Below are positions 7,677 to 10,854 of a stretch of DNA of 10,854 nt, piece after piece (the first letter of the stretch is position 1; every line of letters starts with the position of its first letter). The position numbers and the translations under genes are program-made. Origin of the DNA: Burkholderiaceae bacterium (GTDB lineage Bacteria; Pseudomonadota; Gammaproteobacteria; Burkholderiales; Burkholderiaceae_F); contig JACCYC010000151.1 of assembly GCA_013696665.1 (NCBI GenBank), forward strand, positions 1 to 10,854, in the 5' to 3' direction. A model generated the notes under the pieces. The model saw only the letters and a program-made list of their open reading frames with translations. It did no database searches and had not been told where the DNA came from.

Positions 7677-7799
7677 TTACTTTTTCGCCTTGTCCTCAAT
7701 CTTCGAGCCGACTTTCTCGACGTCTTTGCCAAAGCCTTCCATCGTGTTGCATGCAACCAGCGCGAATACCGTCGCGAGCATGATGAACAGCAATTTCAT
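7677..7799 (-). CDS. Entericidin A/B-family small lipoprotein
   Basis: The 40-residue product has a hydrophobic signal peptide (MKLLFIMLATVFALVAC) with a lipobox LVAC at 14-17. After cleavage it would leave a 24-residue lipoprotein anchored on Cys17, with Asn at +2, so no Asp inner-membrane retention signal. The mature part (CNTMEGFGKDVEKVGSKIED) matches the entericidin pattern CNTxxGxGKDxxxxGxxIxxxA and is amphipathic. Entericidins A and B of E. coli were described as an antidote/toxin lipoprotein pair; most family members have no tested function. The start at 7799 is fixed by AAGGAG (7805-7810), five bases away and the best Shine-Dalgarno in the leu block. It lies 25 nt after leuC and 14 nt before leuD. 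No partner entericidin is seen. Confidence 0.9.
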   Translation of the reverse strand: MKLLFIMLATVFALVACNTMEGFGKDVEKVGSKIEDKAKK

Positions 7800-7824
7800 C
7801 CCATCTCCTTGGTTAAAGTTTTGC

Positions 7825-9252
7825 CTATTGAAGCTTTCTAACGTCCGCGAAATGACCCTCGATTGCAGCCGCCGCTGCCATCCCTGGTGAAACAAGATGC
7901 GTGCGGCCGCCGGTGCCCTGGCGGCCCTCGAAGTTGCGATTGCTGGTAGACGCGCAGCGCTCGCCGGGCTCGAGGCGGTCCGCGTTCATTGCAAGGCACA
8001 TCGAGCAGCCGGGCTCGCGCCATTCGAATCCCGCGTTACGAAATACATCGTGCAGTCCTTCCCGCTCAGCCTGCGCTTTGACGGGACCCGATCCGGGAAC
8101 GACCATTGCGAGCTTGACGTTTCCGGCAACTCGCCTGCCAAGCCGCTTCACAACCCACGCAGCCTCGCGCAGATCCTCGATACGGCCGTTGGTGCAAGAA
8201 CCGATAAAAACCTTGTCCAGATAAATGCCGGCCATCGGCGTCCTGGGCTCCAACCCCATATAGGCCAGCGCCCTTTCGATGCCTTCACGCTTGGCCGGAT
8301 CGCGCTCCGCTTCGGGATCAGGCACCGAGCCATCAATGGTCGTCACCATTTCGGGCGAAGTACCCCAGGTCACCTGTGGCTTGATCTCAGCGGCAGCCAG
8401 CTCAATCGTGCGGTCGAACTTCGCGTCCGTGTCGGAGTGCAACGCGCGCCATGAAACGGCTGCTTGCTCGAATAGATCACCTGAAGGTGCAAACAACCGA
8501 CCGCGCACGTACTCGATCGTCTTCGCATCGACTGCGACCATTCCTGCCCGCGCACCGGCTTCAATCGCCATATTGCACACGGTCATGCGGCCCTCCATCG
8601 ACAGCGCGTCGATCGCAGAGCCGGCGAATTCGATCGCATACCCGGTACCACCCGCGGTACCGATGCGCCCGATGACCGCGAGCACGATGTCTTTCGCCGT
8701 AACGCCGGTCGGCAACCTGCCGGTGACTTTGACCAGCATGTTGCCGGCCTTTTTCGTCAGCAGCGTCTGCGTCGCGAGCACGTGTTCAACTTCGCTCGTG
8801 CCGATACCAAAGGCAAGCGCACCGAACGCGCCGTGCGTGCTGGTATGCGAGTCGCCGCACACAACCGTCATGCCAGGCAACGTGGCGCCCTGCTCGGGAC
8901 CCATCACATGAACGATCCCCTGACGCTTATCGAGAAATGGAAAATAAGCGGCAGCGCCAAAACTGCGAATGTTGGAGTCGAGTGTGACAATCTGCTCTTT
9001 GGAGATTGGATCGTCGATGCCGCCATACCCGTTTTCCCACCCGGTCGTCGGCGTGTTGTGATCGGCCGTAGCCACGATCGAACTGATGCGCCACGGCTTA
9101 CGCCCTGCCAATCGCAGTCCTTCATACGCCTGTGGACTCGTTACCTCATGCACCAGATGACGATCGATGTAAAGCATCGTCGTGCCATCGTCTTCCACGT
9201 GCACCACGTGGTCGTCCCAAAGCTTGTCGTAAAGTGTTCGCGCCGTGTTCAT
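7825..9252 (-). CDS. leuC: 3-isopropylmalate dehydratase, large subunit
   Basis: LeuC is the iron-sulfur subunit of isopropylmalate isomerase (aconitase superfamily). It forms the [4Fe-4S]-containing active site together with LeuD. The 475-residue length is typical. The N-terminus TLYDKLWDDHVV is the family's usual start. The cluster ligands are Cys353 (FIGSCTNGRIEDL), Cys416 and Cys419 (PGCSMCLAMN). The substrate region CGDSHTSTHGAFGALAFGIGTSEVEHV (132-158) is intact. The reading frame stays open far upstream, to 9612, but that part is antisense to the dioxygenase gene and lacks LeuC character. The ATG at 9252 has no Shine-Dalgarno, and an extended -10 box lies nine bases upstream, suggesting a very short leader. 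It is the first gene of the leuC-ecn-leuD-leuB-asd block. Confidence 0.97.
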   Translation of the reverse strand: MNTARTLYDKLWDDHVVHVEDDGTTMLYIDRHLVHEVTSPQAYEGLRLAGRKPWRISSIVATADHNTPTTGWENGYGGIDDPISKEQIVTLDSNIRSFGAAAYFPFLDKRQGIVHVMGPEQGATLPGMTVVCGDSHTSTHGAFGALAFGIGTSEVEHVLATQTLLTKKAGNMLVKVTGRLPTGVTAKDIVLAVIGRIGTAGGTGYAIEFAGSAIDALSMEGRMTVCNMAIEAGARAGMVAVDAKTIEYVRGRLFAPSGDLFEQAAVSWRALHSDTDAKFDRTIELAAAEIKPQVTWGTSPEMVTTIDGSVPDPEAERDPAKREGIERALAYMGLEPRTPMAGIYLDKVFIGSCTNGRIEDLREAAWVVKRLGRRVAGNVKLAMVVPGSGPVKAQAEREGLHDVFRNAGFEWREPGCSMCLAMNADRLEPGERCASTSNRNFEGRQGTGGRTHLVSPGMAAAAAIEGHFADVRKLQ

Positions 9253-9261
9253 GCTCGAACG

Positions 9262-9270
9262 ATTATGCCA
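9262..9270 (-). promoter_or_regulatory. Extended -10 promoter candidate for leuC
   Basis: On the minus strand the bases TGG-CATAAT (9270 to 9262) form an extended -10 element: TGn followed by a hexamer matching TATAAT at five of six positions. There is no good -35 box 16-18 bases upstream, which an extended -10 can tolerate. The expected transcription start, about seven bases on, falls two to four bases before the leuC ATG. There is no room for a leucine attenuator or leader peptide in the 80-nt divergent gap. Confidence 0.45.
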
Positions 9271-9320
9271 TCCGAGCGCGGAACCATTGCCTCCACGCAG
9301 CGCTCTGAAAGCGACATTGC

Positions 9321-9328
9321 AAAGGAGG
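9321..9328 (+). promoter_or_regulatory. Strong ribosome binding site that fixes the dioxygenase GTG start
   Basis: AAAGGAGG is close to a perfect anti-SD match and sits four bases before the GTG at 9333. The next in-frame Met codon (residue 38) would remove the whole Tat signal, so this site supports the GTG start. Confidence 0.85.
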
Positions 9329-9332
9329 CACA

Positions 9333-10025
9333 GTGAACGACAGGCCGAATAACGTACGCACATTGCAGCGCCGATATTTGCTGGCCGGTGCGGCTGGCGC
9401 CCTGGTAACGCCGTTGGCTGATGCCCAGACAGTGCCGAGGGCGATGCGCGCGAGCCCGTCCCAAACGCTGGGTCCGTTCTATCCGCGCGATGCGAGCGAG
9501 AGACCGATGGAAACGGACGCTGATCTACTGCGCGTCGAAGGCGATCGCGTGCTGACCAAAGGCGTGCCGATTTTCCTGACCGGACGCCTGCTCGATCTGC
9601 GTGGCAACGCATTGACGAATGCTGTGGTTGAAATTTGGCAATGCGATGCGAACGCCGTTTACCACCATCCCGCGGGCGGCGCCGAAGGCGAGCGCGATCC
9701 GAACTTCCAAGGCTATGGCGTGGCGCGCACCGATGGTGCCGGCGGGTTCTACTTCCGAACGATCAAGCCGATCGCTTATCCGGGCCGCACGCCGCACATT
9801 CACGTGCGGGTCCAGGGGCCGGGTCCATTAACGTTTGCAACGCAGTTGTATTTAGCTGACGATCCTGCGAATCGGCGCGACTTCCTGTTTTCGCGCTTGA
9901 GCGCGGAAGAGCGCGCTGCGTTGACCCTGAAGCTCGAACCGCGCAGCTCTGCTGCGCCAGAGTCGACCCACGAACTCGCGCGCGCCACGCAACTGATCGC
10001 GCGCGCGGAGTTGATCGTCGGTTAA
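9333..10025 (+). CDS. Tat-exported intradiol ring-cleavage dioxygenase (protocatechuate 3,4-dioxygenase beta-like)
   Basis: The family uses non-haem Fe(III) to cleave catechol-type rings between the two hydroxyls. The 230-residue protein starts at GTG 9333 behind a strong AAAGGAGG site. Residues 11-31 form a twin-arginine signal (LQRRYLLAG, hydrophobic stretch, PLADA), so the enzyme is probably periplasmic. The four expected iron ligands are visible: Tyr110 (WQCDANAVYHH), Tyr149 (KPIAYPGR), His155 and His157 (TPHIHV). Between the second Tyr and the first His there are only five residues, fewer than I recall for classical PcaH, so the substrate pocket probably differs. The C-terminus (about 185-230) is Ala/Glu-rich. 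No pca or cat genes adjoin it, so substrate and pathway are unknown. It is the only plus-strand gene here, divergent from leuC and convergent with the M48 protease. Confidence 0.85.
   Translation: MNDRPNNVRTLQRRYLLAGAAGALVTPLADAQTVPRAMRASPSQTLGPFYPRDASERPMETDADLLRVEGDRVLTKGVPIFLTGRLLDLRGNALTNAVVEIWQCDANAVYHHPAGGAEGERDPNFQGYGVARTDGAGGFYFRTIKPIAYPGRTPHIHVRVQGPGPLTFATQLYLADDPANRRDFLFSRLSAEERAALTLKLEPRSSAAPESTHELARATQLIARAELIVG
10022..10025. other. Overlapping convergent stop codons in TTAA
   Basis: The palindrome TTAA supplies TAA to the plus-strand dioxygenase (10023-10025) and TAA to the minus-strand protease (10022-10024). There is no intergenic DNA between the two genes, so any terminator of one lies inside the coding region of the other. 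Confidence 0.97.
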
Positions 10026-10852
10026 CGCCGCGCCGCCTGATAAAGCGGCATCACCTTGTCAACGTAGCCCTGCAAATCACGCAGTCGGGTTGCACCACTC
10101 GGATGCGTCGATAAGAATTCTGGCGCGCCACCTCCGCCGCTCACCTGCCCCATCTTTTGCCACAGGCTCAGCGCGGCGCGCGGATCGTATCCCGCACGCG
10201 CCATCAACTCCACGCCGATCACATCGGCCTCCTGCTCGTTTTGGCGGCTGTTCGGTAGCACCAGAGCGGTACCCACCACACTACCGGCCAATTGCGGATC
10301 GACCCGCACGCCGGTGAAAATTTCCAGCGCTATTGCCCCCACGGTGGACACCGCGCTGCTTGTCATTTGATCGGCGATGCGCTCGCGCGCATGTTCGCGC
10401 AGTGCGTGCGCAATTTCGTGGCCCATCACGGCCGCTAGCTCGTCGTCGGTGGCGTTGAGCCGCTCGATGAGGCCGGTGTAGACGGCCATCTTGCCCCCCG
10501 GCATTGCCCACGCATTGACGTCCTTCGACGTCAAAACGTTTGACTCCCATGCCCAGCCAGGGGCGTCCTGGCGGAACACACGCGTTTGTGGAATCAGGCG
10601 CTGCGCAATTGTCCTGACGCGCTGCACTTGCTGCGGATTTCGATTAAGCAAACCTTTTTTCTGCGCCTCGGCAATCACCTGACTGTATTGCTGCGACGCA
10701 GCCTGCTCGACCTCCTTAGAACTGACTACCGAACTAACACGTTGATTCCGAGCAACGCCAACGGCACCCGCCTCGGTCGTCTGAACAGTTTCGCAGGCTC
10801 CCAGCACCGCCGCCGCCGCGGCCACCAGCATTAAACGCAGCACGTAGTTCAT
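10022..10852 (-). CDS. M48-family zinc metalloprotease lipoprotein (LoiP/YcaL-like)
   Basis: This 276-residue protein has a lipoprotein signal peptide with lipobox LGAC (Cys20) and Glu at +2, so it is probably outer-membrane anchored on the periplasmic side. The catalytic zinc site is HEIAH (145-149: ligands His145 and His149, base Glu146) within GHEIAHALREHARE. The third ligand is probably Glu206 in NEQEAD. A later conserved motif, FLSTHPSGATRLRDL (about 249-263), is typical of the BepA/LoiP/Oma1-like branch, which degrades misfolded envelope proteins; the precise role here is not known. The ATG at 10850-10852 is complete but only two bases of upstream DNA are in the window, so its promoter and ribosome site cannot be judged. 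Its TAA overlaps the dioxygenase stop codon tail to tail. Confidence 0.92.
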   Translation of the reverse strand: MNYVLRLMLVAAAAAVLGACETVQTTEAGAVGVARNQRVSSVVSSKEVEQAASQQYSQVIAEAQKKGLLNRNPQQVQRVRTIAQRLIPQTRVFRQDAPGWAWESNVLTSKDVNAWAMPGGKMAVYTGLIERLNATDDELAAVMGHEIAHALREHARERIADQMTSSAVSTVGAIALEIFTGVRVDPQLAGSVVGTALVLPNSRQNEQEADVIGVELMARAGYDPRAALSLWQKMGQVSGGGGAPEFLSTHPSGATRLRDLQGYVDKVMPLYQAARR

Positions 10853-10854
10853 CG

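Noticed and set aside
7897..8454. A 185-codon plus-strand frame opposite leuC
   Set aside because: It lies entirely within the conserved leuC coding region, in the shadow frame of a GC-rich gene, with no ribosome site or recognisable motif.
9195..9211. Two CACGTG palindromes forming a 7-bp inverted repeat with a 3-nt spacer early in leuC
   Set aside because: They encode the conserved HVVHV segment of LeuC, so codon constraint explains them. A regulatory site inside the coding region cannot be supported.
9253..9612. N-terminal extension of leuC by 120 codons
   Set aside because: The extension is antisense to the dioxygenase gene and has no family character. LeuC proteins normally begin at the TLYDKLWDDHVV segment near the ATG at 9252.

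Overview
The window looks like a chromosomal core-metabolism locus of a GC-rich betaproteobacterium, probably Burkholderiales or a close relative. This rests on gene order from memory, not on a search. The order leuC, entericidin-like lipoprotein, leuD, leuB, asd, fimV, truA, trpF, trpB, all on one strand, is the arrangement I associate with that group. Pseudomonads share much of it (leuC-leuD-leuB-asd-fimV-truA-trpF). The first residues of the truncated trpB (MKPYDLPDARG) are also of the betaproteobacterial type.

Layout, read in the direction of transcription of the main block (minus strand, right to left). At the right edge is a complete M48-family metalloprotease lipoprotein (10852-10022). 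Next comes the only plus-strand gene, a Tat-exported intradiol ring-cleavage dioxygenase (9333-10025), whose stop codon overlaps that of the protease in the palindrome TTAA. An 80-nt divergent gap separates it from leuC (9252-7825). Then follow a 40-residue entericidin-type lipoprotein (7799-7677), leuD (7662-7015), leuB (7008-5941) and asd (5928-4810). After a 137-nt gap with a promoter candidate comes fimV (4672-1493). A 50-nt gap with a perfect hairpin leads to truA (1442-621), which overlaps trpF (664-32), which in turn overlaps the start of trpB (35 to the window edge) by ATGA.

Function. LeuC and LeuD form isopropylmalate isomerase and LeuB is 3-isopropylmalate dehydrogenase (leucine synthesis). 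Asd makes aspartate semialdehyde, the branch-point precursor of lysine, diaminopimelate, threonine and methionine. TrpF and TrpB serve tryptophan synthesis. TruA modifies the tRNA anticodon arm. FimV is an inner-membrane, peptidoglycan-binding hub protein linked to type IV pili and cell poles. The amino-acid genes thus alternate with cell-envelope genes (entericidin, FimV).

There is no gene-free stretch over 300 bases. I see no tRNA, rRNA, CRISPR array, insertion sequence or attachment site. I do not see a clearly novel multi-gene system. The points most worth a second look are a recurring T-[RK]-M motif in the cytoplasmic half of FimV, a near-leaderless promoter arrangement for leuC, the orphan Tat-exported dioxygenase with a shortened iron-ligand loop and stop-codon overlap, and the entericidin gene inside the leu operon.
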